A stretch of 64,000 nucleotides of DNA, from positions 1,642,501-1,706,500 of the forward strand of contig NZ_CP058350.1 in the NCBI RefSeq assembly GCF_005860795.2. Reading direction: 5' to 3'. Within the stretch, counting starts at the first letter, position 1, and each line of letters begins with the position of its first letter. The DNA is from Peteryoungia desertarenae (lineage in GTDB: Bacteria; Pseudomonadota; Alphaproteobacteria; Rhizobiales; Rhizobiaceae). The notes under the pieces are model-generated. The model ran no database searches. It saw nothing but the letters and a program-made list of their open reading frames with translations, and was not told the DNA's origin. The translations under genes and the position numbers were made by a program. Positions 34,752-43,671 of the stretch are shown piece after piece.

Positions 34752-35735
34752 ATGATTTCCGTGAATAGACGTATATTGTTGGGTGGAGCGGGTTTAGCCT
34801 TGGCGGCACCCATGATCATGAACCGCGCTGCTTTTGCGCAGGATGCAGCGCCTGCTGCAACGGATGCATCAGCTATAGGACCGGAAACTGACCGTTTCAA
34901 GCTCGGGAGCTTCGATGTGGTGGTTGTCCGCGATGGGTCGCGTGCCGCCGACAATCCGCAGGAGACCTTCGGCACGAACCAAACCCCGGAAGCTGTCGGT
35001 GAGCTTCTCCAGGCAAACTTTCTGCCTGCCGACAAATTCGTTAATGGCTTTTCACCCGTTCTCGTGAACACCGGTTCTGACGTTGTGCTCTTTGATACAG
35101 GCCTTGGGGAAGGCGCGCGTGCAAACGGTATGGGCCGACTGGTCGAAGGTCTTGCTGCGAACGGCTACACCCCGGCAGATGTGACGATTGTCGTCCTGAC
35201 CCACATGCATGGAGACCACATTGGTGGTCTGACGGAAGGGGGCGCTCCGACCTTTCCGAATGCACGTTATGTGACGGCGCAGACCGAATACGACTTCTGG
35301 GCCGACCCCGCACGCATGGGAACGCCGGCTGAAAACGGCCACAAGAACGTTCTCGAAAAGGTCGTACCGCTGGCGGAAAAAATGACCTTCATCGGCGATG
35401 GCGGTTCAGTTGTTTCCGGCATCACGGGTATGGCAGCTTTCGGCCATTCCCCAGGGCATATGATCTATCGTCTGGAATCGGAAGGTCGTCAGCTGGTCGT
35501 CACGGCAGATACCGCCAACCACTATGTCTTGTCGCTTCAGCGTCCGGACTGGGAAGTCCGCTTCGACATGGACAAGACCGCCGCTGCCGCCACCCGCAAG
35601 CGCGTCTTCGATATGCTGGCCGCCGACCGCATTGCTTTCGTTGGCTACCACATGCCGTTCCCGGCCGTCGGCTTCGTCGAGAAGCTGGACACGGGCTATC
35701 GCTTTGTTCCGAAGAGCTATCAGTTCGAAATCTGA
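34752..35735 (+). CDS. Tat-exported metallo-beta-lactamase-fold hydrolase
   Basis: A 327-residue protein with a twin-arginine signal (SVNRRILLGGAGLALAAP, followed by an AFAQD cleavage site near residue 30). The MBL fold is complete: THMHGDHIGG near 155, a metal His in FGHSPGHMIY near 235, and an Asp in VTADTANHY near 255. The layout resembles AHL-lactonase-like and other periplasmic MBL hydrolases, but the substrate is unknown. GAGGAG before the start supports an ATG at 34752 (34746 also possible). It is transcribed away from the MFS gene. Confidence 0.9.
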   Translation: MISVNRRILLGGAGLALAAPMIMNRAAFAQDAAPAATDASAIGPETDRFKLGSFDVVVVRDGSRAADNPQETFGTNQTPEAVGELLQANFLPADKFVNGFSPVLVNTGSDVVLFDTGLGEGARANGMGRLVEGLAANGYTPADVTIVVLTHMHGDHIGGLTEGGAPTFPNARYVTAQTEYDFWADPARMGTPAENGHKNVLEKVVPLAEKMTFIGDGGSVVSGITGMAAFGHSPGHMIYRLESEGRQLVVTADTANHYVLSLQRPDWEVRFDMDKTAAAATRKRVFDMLAADRIAFVGYHMPFPAVGFVEKLDTGYRFVPKSYQFEI

Positions 35736-35750
35736 TCCACGTTGACCAGC

Positions 35751-35776
35751 GCCCGCGCGGAAAGTTTCGTGCGGGC
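35751..35776. terminator. Hairpin between convergent genes, probable bidirectional terminator
   Basis: Arms GCCCGC and GCGGGC enclose further pairs (CG/CG), and a T-rich stretch follows. It lies 15 bp after the metallo-hydrolase stop and 18 bp from the stop of the convergent DUF1476 gene. Confidence 0.5.
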
Positions 35777-35794
35777 CGGTTCTTTGCTTCTGCC

Positions 35795-36100
35795 CTATCT
35801 GCGGCTTCGCAGATCCTGTGCGGCGTTTTCCAGAAGAGCGACGATTCGATCCTGGAGAACTTCGTCTATGACGGGTACGCCAGCGGCTTCGAAATCGCGG
35901 CGCAACCGGTCAAGCAAGACTGCATCCCCCATGCCGGCAAGTGCTGACAACTCGGCGCAATAGGCTTCCTGGTCGTCACGATCGAGCACCGTGGCAGCCC
36001 ATAGCCCGACAAGCGCGTTCCGTCTGTGCCTGATCCGTGCAAGAAGTTCGGTGTCGTGGGCTGACTGTTTCATGACGGCAGATTTTCGCAAGGCAGTCAT
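35795..36100 (-). CDS. DUF1476 family protein (ATPase zeta-inhibitor type)
   Basis: A 101-residue helical protein of the DUF1476 family, whose best-known member is the zeta subunit that inhibits F1-ATPase in alphaproteobacteria. It shows the family core HDTELLARIRHRRNALVGLW and the later AAGVPVIDEVLQDRIVALL. Rhizobiaceae often have several paralogues; this one is more divergent than the classical zeta in its N-terminus, so inhibition of ATPase is not assured. GAGGA lies before the ATG at 36100; a shorter start at 36073 is possible. Confidence 0.78.
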   Translation of the reverse strand: MTALRKSAVMKQSAHDTELLARIRHRRNALVGLWAATVLDRDDQEAYCAELSALAGMGDAVLLDRLRRDFEAAGVPVIDEVLQDRIVALLENAAQDLRSRR

Positions 36101-36496
36101 GCTGGCGTCCTCATCTTGGCGCAGATCACGTTGGAGAGTGCATCGTTCTCAGCAATCTGACGCGCCGTTACCGCTTTTTATTAGAGCCATCCAAGCCTTG
36201 CTTCAGCCTTGATCATCGGACACGGCTGACGTGGCAATGAGCCCTGTGAAAATGTTAGGCCTGCCTCTGTAACAGCTTTATTTTTAAAAATCGTATATTA
36301 GGGATGTCTTTTTTTATTGGGTTGGAGGAGTTTTCATTTCGTGCTGACCACCAGTCGCACTGGGTCGTAGTTTTTCTATTCCCTTCCTGTCATGAACGTG
36401 TTACCAGCCCTCGCCAACTTCCAAGCAGTTTTGCAGGGATGACCGGGTGAAGATTCGCTCCGGTAGGTTCCCCTTTTTCAAATGAAGGAATTGGCC
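36101..36496. other. Upstream region of guaB
   Basis: About 395 bp without a gene. The part near 36280-36320 is AT-rich and likely holds promoter elements. A possible hairpin with arms ACCGG and CCGGT lies just before guaB. No known riboswitch fold was recognised. Confidence 0.4.
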
Positions 36497-37987
36497 ATGG
36501 CACGCATCGTAGTATCGGCAACCGGCGCAGAAGCGCTTACTTTTGACGATGTGCTGTTGCAGCCCGGACATTCCGAAATCATGCCGGGACAGACAAACAT
36601 CGCCACACGCATTGCCAGAGACATCGATCTGTCGCTGCCGATCCTGTCGTCGGCCATGGACACCGTCACGGAGAGCCGGCTTGCCATCGCCATGGCCCAG
36701 GCCGGCGGCATGGGCGTGATCCACCGCAACCTGACGCCGGTAGAGCAGGCTGAAGAGGTCCGTCAGGTCAAGAAGTTCGAAAGCGGCATGGTCGTCAATC
36801 CGGTGACGATTGGACCTGACGCGACACTCGCCGAAGCGCTCTCCCTGATGAAGGCTCATGGCATTTCCGGTATCCCTGTCGTTGAAAACGGAGCGCGTCC
36901 CGGTCGTCTCGTCGGCATCCTCACCAATCGCGATGTCCGCTTTGCCTCGGATCCGAGCCAGAAGATCTACGAGCTGATGACCCGTGAGAACCTCGTGACG
37001 GTGAAGGATGGCGTTGAACAGCAAGAGGCCAAGCGCCTTTTGCATGCCCACCGCATCGAGAAGCTGCTGGTTGTTGACAATCAGGGCCGTTGCATCGGCC
37101 TGATCACGGTCAAGGACATCGAAAAATCGCAGCTCAATCCCCATGCTGCCAAGGACGTACAGGGCCGTTTGCGCGTGGCGGCCGCAATCTCGACCGGGGA
37201 TGATGGGGTGGAGCGAGCCGAACGCCTGATCGATGCTGGTGTCGATGTTATCGTCGTCGATACCGCCCATGGCCATTCCCAGAAGGTGCTCGATGCGGTG
37301 GCGCATGTGAAGAAGATGTCGAATGCCATCCGCATCATTGCCGGCAATGTGGCGACGGGCGAGGGTACCAAGGCGCTGATCGATGCAGGTGCGGACTGTG
37401 TCAAGGTCGGCATTGGCCCCGGCTCGATCTGCACAACCCGCGTTGTCGCAGGCGTTGGCGTGCCCCAGCTTGCCGCCGTCATGGCCGCGGTCGACGAAGC
37501 CAACAAGCACGACATCCCGGTGATCGCTGACGGAGGCCTGAAGTTCTCGGGCGATGTCGCGAAAGCAATCGCTGCCGGTGCATCCGCTGTCATGGTCGGT
37601 TCGCTGCTCGCCGGTACGGATGAAAGCCCCGGTGAGGTCTATCTCTACCAGGGCCGTTCGTTCAAAGCCTATCGCGGTATGGGCTCCGTTGGAGCCATGG
37701 CGCGAGGATCGGCAGATCGCTACTTCCAGGCGGAAGTGCGCGATACCCTTAAACTTGTGCCGGAAGGCATTGAGGGCCAGGTTCCCTACAAAGGACCTGT
37801 CTCGGCCGTGCTTCACCAACTGGCCGGTGGCCTCAAGGCTGCCATGGGTTATGTAGGCGGCAAAGACATCAAGGAATTCCAGGAGAAGGCAACATTCGTG
37901 CGCATTTCCGGCGCCGGACTGCGCGAAAGCCATCCCCATGGCGTAACGATCACGCGAGAAAGCCCGAACTATCCCGGCGCCGCTTGA
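36497..37987 (+). CDS. guaB: IMP dehydrogenase
   Basis: A 496-residue enzyme converting IMP to XMP with NAD+, the first committed step of GMP synthesis. It has the TIM-barrel start ([16 protein letters not shown]), two CBS domains at about residues 95-205, the active-site loop [11 protein letters not shown] with the catalytic Cys near 308, the phosphate site [11 protein letters not shown] near 345, and the flap [10 protein letters not shown] near 392. AAGGAA before the ATG at 36497 decides the start; an ATG at 36482 is less likely. Essential housekeeping gene. Confidence 0.97.
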   Translation: MARIVVSATGAEALTFDDVLLQPGHSEIMPGQTNIATRIARDIDLSLPILSSAMDTVTESRLAIAMAQAGGMGVIHRNLTPVEQAEEVRQVKKFESGMVVNPVTIGPDATLAEALSLMKAHGISGIPVVENGARPGRLVGILTNRDVRFASDPSQKIYELMTRENLVTVKDGVEQQEAKRLLHAHRIEKLLVVDNQGRCIGLITVKDIEKSQLNPHAAKDVQGRLRVAAAISTGDDGVERAERLIDAGVDVIVVDTAHGHSQKVLDAVAHVKKMSNAIRIIAGNVATGEGTKALIDAGADCVKVGIGPGSICTTRVVAGVGVPQLAAVMAAVDEANKHDIPVIADGGLKFSGDVAKAIAAGASAVMVGSLLAGTDESPGEVYLYQGRSFKAYRGMGSVGAMARGSADRYFQAEVRDTLKLVPEGIEGQVPYKGPVSAVLHQLAGGLKAAMGYVGGKDIKEFQEKATFVRISGAGLRESHPHGVTITRESPNYPGAA

Positions 37988-38397
37988 ATTGAGGTGGCTT
38001 TGAGCAGCAGCTAGACGAGAAACGATGGCCCTTATGGGCAGTCGTAGTATCGCGCTTCGTGAGTCAGGGGCTCCCGGTACACACACTCCAGTGCGGACCA
38101 TCGCACCCAGCGCATCGTCCGCCTTTCTTCCCACGGCAGGTGTTTGGCTATTGCCGGAAGACGGTCGATCTTTGACGTAGCGCAGACAGATCCTGACAAT
38201 GCGCAACATCTCTATCTCCCGACCTGTGTTCGATGCCGTCGAACGAGCCAGGCATGACAGTTTCATGAAACTTTCCGCCGTTTGATGCCGATCAACTGAC
38301 CTCTCGCCTGCCGCGCATAGTCTGCCCCCACACCCAAAGCAGCACGGATTTGCCTTGGGGAATGGCACAAAGACTTTGTTTCGCGACGGAGAGAGTG
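37988..38397. other. Upstream region of the alcohol dehydrogenase gene
   Basis: 410 bp without a gene. The only feature noted is a perfect FixK/FnrN-type box at 38282-38295. Confidence 0.5.
38282..38295. promoter_or_regulatory. FixK/FnrN-type box upstream of the alcohol dehydrogenase
   Basis: TTGATGCCGATCAA matches the FNR/FixK consensus TTGAT-N4-ATCAA exactly. It ends about 103 bp before the start codon of the alcohol dehydrogenase, a usual distance for activation at low oxygen. Which Crp/Fnr-type regulator binds it is not determined. Confidence 0.55.
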
Positions 38398-39423
38398 ATG
38401 GCATCGACTATGAAAGCCGCAGTCGTACGTGAGTTTGGCAAGCCGCTTGCCATTGAGGAGATGGCGATCCCCGAACCCGGTCCAGGCCAGATCCTGGTCC
38501 GATATGAGGCAACCGGTGTCTGCCACACGGACCTGCACGCAGCCAATGGCGACTGGCCGGTGAAACCGAATCCGCCCTTCATTCCCGGCCACGAAGGTGT
38601 TGGTTACGTCGCCAAGCTAGGGGCCGGCGTGTCTCGGATCAAGGAGGGCGACCGTGTCGGTGTGCCATGGCTTCACACCGCTTGCGGATGCTGCAATCCT
38701 TGCCGGACAGGCTGGGAGACCCTGTGCGGCAGCCAGCAGAACACGGGCTATTCCGTAAATGGCACCTTCGCCCAATATGGCCTCGCTGATCCCGATTATG
38801 TAGGCCGCTTGCCGGACAATCTGGAATTCGGTGCCGCAGCACCCGTGCTCTGTGCCGGCGTGACTGTGTACAAAGGTCTCAAGGAAACAAAAGTTCGTCC
38901 CGGCGAATGGGTTGTAATCTCCGGGATCGGTGGCCTTGGCCATATGGCGGTTCAATATGCCAAGGCCATGGGCATGCATGTGGTTGCCGCCGATATCTTT
39001 GACGACAAGCTGAAGCTTGCGAAGGATCTTGGTGCGGATGTCGTGGTGAACGGCAAGGCCGCAGATGCCATCGAGCAGGTCCAGAAAGCCACAGGCGGCG
39101 TCCATGGTGCGCTGGTGACCGCAGTGTCGCCTCAGGCGATGGAGCAGGCCTATGGCTTCTTGCGCTCCAAGGGCACAATGGCGCTGGTGGGTCTGCCACC
39201 AGGTTTCATATCCCTGCCAGTATTCGAAACCGTCCTGAAACGCATCACGGTCCGTGGCTCCATTGTCGGCACGCGCCAGGATCTGGAGGAGAGCCTGCAG
39301 TTTGCCGGGGAAGGCAAGGTCACCTCACATTTTTCATGGGACAAGATCGAAAACATAAATGAGATCTTCAGCCTTATGGAAGAAAGCAAGATCGACGGTC
39401 GTGTCGTTCTCGATCTTCATTGA
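38398..39423 (+). CDS. adhP: Zinc-dependent alcohol dehydrogenase (AdhP-type)
   Basis: A 341-residue medium-chain dehydrogenase. Catalytic zinc ligands are seen in GVCHTDLHAANGDWP and GHEGVGYVAKLG, with the structural zinc set CGCCNPCRTGWETLC near residue 95. The NAD-binding Rossmann motif is ISGIGGLGHMAVQYAK near 172. Length and motifs fit the ethanol-active AdhP/AdhA group, which interconverts ethanol and acetaldehyde. Start: ATG 38398, with GGAGAGAG upstream. A FixK-type box lies about 100 bp upstream, suggesting induction when oxygen is low. Confidence 0.92.
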   Translation: MASTMKAAVVREFGKPLAIEEMAIPEPGPGQILVRYEATGVCHTDLHAANGDWPVKPNPPFIPGHEGVGYVAKLGAGVSRIKEGDRVGVPWLHTACGCCNPCRTGWETLCGSQQNTGYSVNGTFAQYGLADPDYVGRLPDNLEFGAAAPVLCAGVTVYKGLKETKVRPGEWVVISGIGGLGHMAVQYAKAMGMHVVAADIFDDKLKLAKDLGADVVVNGKAADAIEQVQKATGGVHGALVTAVSPQAMEQAYGFLRSKGTMALVGLPPGFISLPVFETVLKRITVRGSIVGTRQDLEESLQFAGEGKVTSHFSWDKIENINEIFSLMEESKIDGRVVLDLH

Positions 39424-39447
39424 TGGGCAGGTTTCATCGACCATTTG

Positions 39448-39467
39448 GGGCCGCACTTGTGCGGCCC
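39448..39467. terminator. GC-rich perfect hairpin after the alcohol dehydrogenase
   Basis: Arms GGGCCGCAC and GTGCGGCCC with a two-base loop lie 24 bp after the stop codon. The run of T expected for an intrinsic terminator is absent, so it may act as a weak or factor-assisted terminator. Confidence 0.45.
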
Positions 39468-39588
39468 GGTGCTTGTATCGCGATAACCAAGAATTCATGG
39501 TCCGCCGGGTGCAATTTCTGCCGCAATGCACCATGTTGAAGACATCAATGCTGCGCTTGTCATTGTTTCAGCCGAGGAGTCTTCGATC

Positions 39589-40752
39589 ATGCGCCCAGCT
39601 CGCAATATTCTCGTCTTCCAGGGCGGTGGTGCCCTGGGCGCCTATCAGGCGGGTACGTTCGAGGCTTTGCACAAGCATGGCATCGAGCCGGAATGGCTGG
39701 CTGGCATCTCGATCGGAGCGATCAATTCCGCAATCATAGCCGGCAACCCGAAGAACCGTCGCGTCGCCAGTCTGCGTGACTTCTGGGAAATGGTTTCGTC
39801 TGGCCTCAACTACGCTCACGTCCCTGAGGATGATTTTGGCAAGCGTCTGTTGAAGGATTGGGCCGTGTTCAGTGGCACCATGATAGGGGTGCCCGGTTTC
39901 TTTTCCCCGCGCATCGCCACACCCTATCAGCTTCTGCTCAATCCCGACTTCAAGATCAGTTATTATGACACGGAGCCGCTGATCAGAACGCTTGAACGCC
40001 TTGTCGACTTTGATCGCGTCAACGACGGAGAAACTCGGCTGAGCCTTGGTGCGGTAAATGTCCGTTCCGGAAACTTCGCCTATTTCGACAACAAGGACAT
40101 TCGTCTCAACGCTCGACATGTCGCCGCTTCTGGCGCTTTACCGCCCGGTTTTCCGCCCATCGAGATTGATGGAGAACATTATTGGGACGGCGGCCTCGTA
40201 TCCAACACGCCTTTGCAATATGTTTTGGCAGCCGATGGAAGCGAGGGCGACCTGTGCATTTTCCAGGTTGATCTGTTCTCGGCCAAAGGCTGCATGCCGC
40301 GCGACATGCTGGAGGTCGACTCCCGAACCAAGGAAATCCGCTATTCCAGTCGAACCCGCATGAATACGGATGATTTCACCCGCAAACAGCTCGTTCGCCG
40401 GGCCGCCAAGCGTCTTCTGGAGAAGCTGCCGCCCGAACTGCAGGATGATCAGGATGCCAAGCTGCTCCGATCGATCGGCATCGAATATGATGTCACCATC
40501 GTGCATCTGATCCATCGGCTGGCGGCCTTCGATTCCCATGCCATGGACGCGGAGTTCTCCCGAGCCTCTGTCGAGGAAAACTGGAAGGCCGGCTATGACG
40601 ACGCGATCTTCACGCTGCAGCACCCGAAATGGCGTGGGCGTGGTCGACCGGAGAATGGTATTCAGATTTTTGACCTTGCGCGCGAAAGGGCGCGTGAAGA
40701 CGTCAGTTCAACTGCCCGACGGTCCAGCAGGCGGGTTTCAGACAATGTTTGA
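39589..40752 (+). CDS. Patatin-like phospholipase with DUF3734 C-terminus
   Basis: A 387-residue serine acyl hydrolase. The oxyanion loop QGGGALGAYQAG is near residue 10, the nucleophile elbow GISIGAINS near 43, and the Asp of the dyad in YWDGGLVSNTP near 200. The C-terminal 130 residues (TKEIRYSSRTRMNTDDFTR onward) match the DUF3734 domain often fused to patatins in alphaproteobacteria. GAGGAG lies before ATG 39589; an ATG at 39526 is possible. The substrate is probably a membrane lipid or a polyester; it is not known. Confidence 0.88.
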   Translation: MRPARNILVFQGGGALGAYQAGTFEALHKHGIEPEWLAGISIGAINSAIIAGNPKNRRVASLRDFWEMVSSGLNYAHVPEDDFGKRLLKDWAVFSGTMIGVPGFFSPRIATPYQLLLNPDFKISYYDTEPLIRTLERLVDFDRVNDGETRLSLGAVNVRSGNFAYFDNKDIRLNARHVAASGALPPGFPPIEIDGEHYWDGGLVSNTPLQYVLAADGSEGDLCIFQVDLFSAKGCMPRDMLEVDSRTKEIRYSSRTRMNTDDFTRKQLVRRAAKRLLEKLPPELQDDQDAKLLRSIGIEYDVTIVHLIHRLAAFDSHAMDAEFSRASVEENWKAGYDDAIFTLQHPKWRGRGRPENGIQIFDLARERAREDVSSTARRSSRRVSDNV

Positions 40753-40959
40753 TCTCGTGAGTGAACTTCCGGGTCAGTTGGTCAGAACTCAAATTGGTTG
40801 GCTCAACTCACAGTTCTCCTCAGGCTGCTACACTAATTTTAGAAACTCGTGCTCTTTTGTCGTTTAGATTTGCCAATGGTTGCACCTGATCTTGGACCTA
40901 CGGTAGCGGCTGCTGGGTTGATTGTTCATTGGTAGCAAAACGATAACTGGTGGCTCCTG

Positions 40960-41643
40960 TTGAAAGACCTGCTTCAGGAAATATTTGAAGGAGCACTTCG
41001 AAAGCCACTCGACCCGGAAGCAGATCTGCTTGAGCAGGGCCTGAATGCACACCGTTTCATTGGTGTCATGCGGGAGTTCTGGCTTCGCACGGGTGTGGAG
41101 TTTGACGTCAATCTCCCCTATGAGCACCGATCCATTCGAACGCTTGCGGAGGCGATGAGCGACGGTAACGTGTTGCCGAAGAGCAAGCTCATAATGTTGA
41201 AGGCGGGAGCGCCGGACAAGCCGCTTTTCGTCTGTGCTGGCGGTGCGAGCTGTTTCCTGGAAATGCAGGATCTGTTTTCGGGTATGGATTTGCCGGATGC
41301 GATCGTCGGGATTAGCCTCACCCGCTTTGAACGTTCTCCGCCTGACGCGCCGACCGTGGCAGATGAAGTGAAAACTGCAATTGCTGCCATTCGTAGCCGA
41401 CAGTCCAAGGGGCCTTACCGGCTGCTCGGCTATTCGTTCGGCGGTATATGCGCTCTGGAGCTGGCAAGAACACTGGTGGCCGAGGGCGAGTGCGTCGAGT
41501 TTCTCGCTATGCTCGACACACCGCTGAGCGATCATAACAATGAGTTCCGCCAATGGCTTACGCTTATGAGTCGGATTATCGGTCGCCAGATCGGGTCCCG
41601 CCTGCGCCATTTGCGCTCGAAACGGCCTGCGGTGCAGGAGTAA
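40960..41643 (+). CDS. Degenerate carrier domain plus N-terminal part of a thioesterase (gene cut by in-frame stop)
   Basis: 227 residues before a TAA at 41641-41643. Residues about 1-75 look like an acyl/peptidyl carrier domain (DLLEQGLNAHRFIGVMREF), but the position of the phosphopantetheine Ser holds Ala or Asn, so it could not be loaded. Residues about 80-215 are the start of a type I/II thioesterase with LLGYSFGGICALELAR (nucleophile Ser) and FLAMLDTPL (catalytic Asp). The catalytic His lies beyond the stop, in the next frame segment (41653-42051), still in phase. No good ribosome binding site precedes the TTG at 40960. Either a pseudogene, a recent nonsense mutation, or a split enzyme. 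Confidence 0.7.
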   Translation: MKDLLQEIFEGALRKPLDPEADLLEQGLNAHRFIGVMREFWLRTGVEFDVNLPYEHRSIRTLAEAMSDGNVLPKSKLIMLKAGAPDKPLFVCAGGASCFLEMQDLFSGMDLPDAIVGISLTRFERSPPDAPTVADEVKTAIAAIRSRQSKGPYRLLGYSFGGICALELARTLVAEGECVEFLAMLDTPLSDHNNEFRQWLTLMSRIIGRQIGSRLRHLRSKRPAVQE

Positions 41644-41652
41644 CCAAGCGCA

Positions 41653-42051
41653 ATGGGGGATATACCGTCGGAAAGACTGATGCTGCAGGGCGGCTCAAGG
41701 CTCGGTCATCGCCTGACATTCCGTTTCATGGATCCGCATCATCCCGATTATCACCGTCATTCGCCATTCTGGGTGCCGGGTATGCCGCCGCGATACAGCG
41801 CGGAAGGAGCGCAGTTGTTGCGGATGAAAGGTCTTTATGTCCCTCAACCTTTTGAAGGCCAGGTCTCTTTCTATGTTTCAAGGGCCGGCTCCCCGGTCGA
41901 ATGTCCGGCGAGACCTGCATGGCAACCCTATCTTCCCGAAGCGGACTGGACCGTTGTTCCTGGTAACCATCTCAGCATGCTGGTCGGACGAAACGGAAGG
42001 GCGCTTGGCGAAATGATCGGCGCCCGAATTCGCAGCATCGCGACACACTGA
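41653..42051 (+). CDS. C-terminal part of the split thioesterase
   Basis: 132 residues in the same reading frame as the preceding segment, separated only by TAA and three sense codons. It contains the late thioesterase motifs: FEGQVSFYVSRAGSPVE (strand), and VPGNHLSMLVGR with the catalytic His near residue 103, then a closing helix GEMIGARIRSIA. An ATG at 41653 with GCAGGAG 12 bases upstream could allow re-initiation, so the two pieces might assemble. It could be a dead remnant instead. Confidence 0.65.
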   Translation: MGDIPSERLMLQGGSRLGHRLTFRFMDPHHPDYHRHSPFWVPGMPPRYSAEGAQLLRMKGLYVPQPFEGQVSFYVSRAGSPVECPARPAWQPYLPEADWTVVPGNHLSMLVGRNGRALGEMIGARIRSIATH

Positions 42052-42085
42052 CACTATGCTATGCCGGAGAAGGCAGGGATCAGTT

Positions 42086-43039
42086 TCACCAGCCGGGGAT
42101 CATATTGCCTGGTCGAAGCCGCGGATAAAAGCGCGGCAGGCCCTTCACGTCGCTGTCGAGATCGTCCTCCACGGCGGTCGGCGTGATATTGTCCAGGCAT
42201 GCGGTGATATGGTCGGTAATCGCATTCACCAATGAGGTGGATAAGCCAGAGCGTTTCATCAGGCCGATCTGCACTGGCGGAAGCGGGGGAAAGCCATCGG
42301 CTGCAGTCAGGACCTTCATGCCGGTACGCAGCGCAGATTCCGGCAGGATGGATACGGCCATGCCGGCAAGAACAGCCGCCGCCACAACGGTCGAAGACCA
42401 GCTCGTGAACAGGATCTGATACTCGCGTCCGTCGGCATCAAGGGCAGAACAGGCCAATTGGCGCCAGTTGCAGTCGCGTCGCCCCACCGCAAGCGGCACG
42501 GGCGCATCTTCCTTGAGCGGATGGTTTGCCGATGCCACCCAGCAAAGCGGTTCGGTCCTGACGACATCGGATTGGCGCAGAAGCGGGTTATGCGTGACCA
42601 GCGCGATATCCAACTCACCCTTGGCCATTTTCTCCACGAGGTCCACGGAGGGCTCACAGACAATGTAAAGCTCCACCTGCGGGTGGGTTTTGGCAAAGCG
42701 CCCTATGATTTCCGGCATATAGCGGTCGGCATAATCGTCAGGCGTGCCAATACGTAACGTGCCTTCCAGCCGGTTGTCGTCAAAGGCGGCAATAGCCTCA
42801 TTGTTCAGCCGGATGATCCGCCGCGCATAGTTCAGTAGCTTTTCGCCCTCTACCGAAAGCCGGTTGCCGCGCCCGTCCTTCACGAAGAGTTGCTTGCCAA
42901 TGCGCTCCTCCAGCCGCCGCATCTGCATGGACACGGCAGATTGGGTCTTGAACACCCGCCCGGCTGCTTTGGTGAAACTGCCGGTATCCACGATGGCGAT
43001 GAAGGTCTGCAACTGGTCGATGTCGAGAGGCGCGGACAT
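42086..43039 (-). CDS. LysR-family transcriptional regulator
   Basis: A 317-residue regulator with the N-terminal winged HTH (LQTFIAIVDTGSFTKAAGRV, QSAVSMQMRRLEERIGKQLF) and the periplasmic-binding-like effector domain from about residue 90 (LRIGTPDDYADRYMPEIIGR). It is transcribed divergently from the DUF1127 gene, 190 bp apart, and convergent with the split thioesterase. LysR proteins usually control a divergent neighbour and themselves, so the DUF1127 gene is a candidate target. Ligand unknown. Confidence 0.9.
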   Translation of the reverse strand: MSAPLDIDQLQTFIAIVDTGSFTKAAGRVFKTQSAVSMQMRRLEERIGKQLFVKDGRGNRLSVEGEKLLNYARRIIRLNNEAIAAFDDNRLEGTLRIGTPDDYADRYMPEIIGRFAKTHPQVELYIVCEPSVDLVEKMAKGELDIALVTHNPLLRQSDVVRTEPLCWVASANHPLKEDAPVPLAVGRRDCNWRQLACSALDADGREYQILFTSWSSTVVAAAVLAGMAVSILPESALRTGMKVLTAADGFPPLPPVQIGLMKRSGLSTSLVNAITDHITACLDNITPTAVEDDLDSDVKGLPRFYPRLRPGNMIPGW

Positions 43040-43230
43040 GAGGGTTACCTATAAGGAGAGCTGATGGTTACTATTAGAAACATTCGTTGGACTGATCAAT
43101 ATGCTTTCGCCATTGTCATCCTGCAAATCACCGATGGCCGTTTCGGCCACCCCTCGTTCCTCAAACCTCCATCGCCTGACCGCTGTCGCGGCCCGGTACA
43201 CTGACTCGTGCTCTCTCGAAAGGAATTGTC

Positions 43231-43530
43231 ATGCGCACGACCGAACGGATGATTGAACTGGACCTGCCAATCACAAAGCTCAGCCTTGCAGCCCGTCTCA
43301 AGGATATTGTCGCCAGCCTCAATGCCTTTCGGATCGCGCTCCGCAATCGCTGGACCGTGAACCGCATTGCCGAACTGGACGATCATGTGCTGGCAGATAT
43401 TGGCCTCACGAGGCCCGATGTTCAGGATCTGCTTCGTTCGACCGGCTATGCGGACGATCCTTCCGCCCAGCTCCGGCGTCTGGCCCGTTCAAGGGCAGAG
43501 CAGTCGCTGCGGAACCCGCGCATGTGCTGA
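43231..43530 (+). CDS. DUF1127 family protein
   Basis: A 99-residue basic protein with the DUF1127 signature RWTVNRIAELDDHVLADIGL followed by TRPDVQDLLR. Small DUF1127 proteins in Rhizobiaceae affect phosphate, RNA metabolism and growth control, and some bind RNA; no function can be assigned to this copy. The N-terminal 40 residues are an extension. Followed by a strong terminator at 43577-43612. Confidence 0.85.
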   Translation: MRTTERMIELDLPITKLSLAARLKDIVASLNAFRIALRNRWTVNRIAELDDHVLADIGLTRPDVQDLLRSTGYADDPSAQLRRLARSRAEQSLRNPRMC

Positions 43531-43576
43531 CCAACTCTTCCATTCCCGCAGGGTCAAGCCAAGGACCCTGCAGCCT

Positions 43577-43612
43577 GCCCGGATAGCGCGCCCCGCTCAT
43601 CCGGGCTTTTTT
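43577..43612 (+). terminator. Rho-independent terminator after the DUF1127 gene
   Basis: Arms GCCCGGAT and ATCCGGGC enclose a 14-base loop and are followed by six T, about 47 bp after the DUF1127 stop codon. Confidence 0.85.
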
Positions 43613-43671
43613 GTTTGAACAAAGTTTGGCGTCATGTGGGAGTGGGAACGATTATCCGCCCTCTTGCCACA

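Noticed and set aside
36300..36496. Purine riboswitch before guaB
   Set aside because: No three-way junction with conserved loops could be recognised; only a short hairpin is visible.
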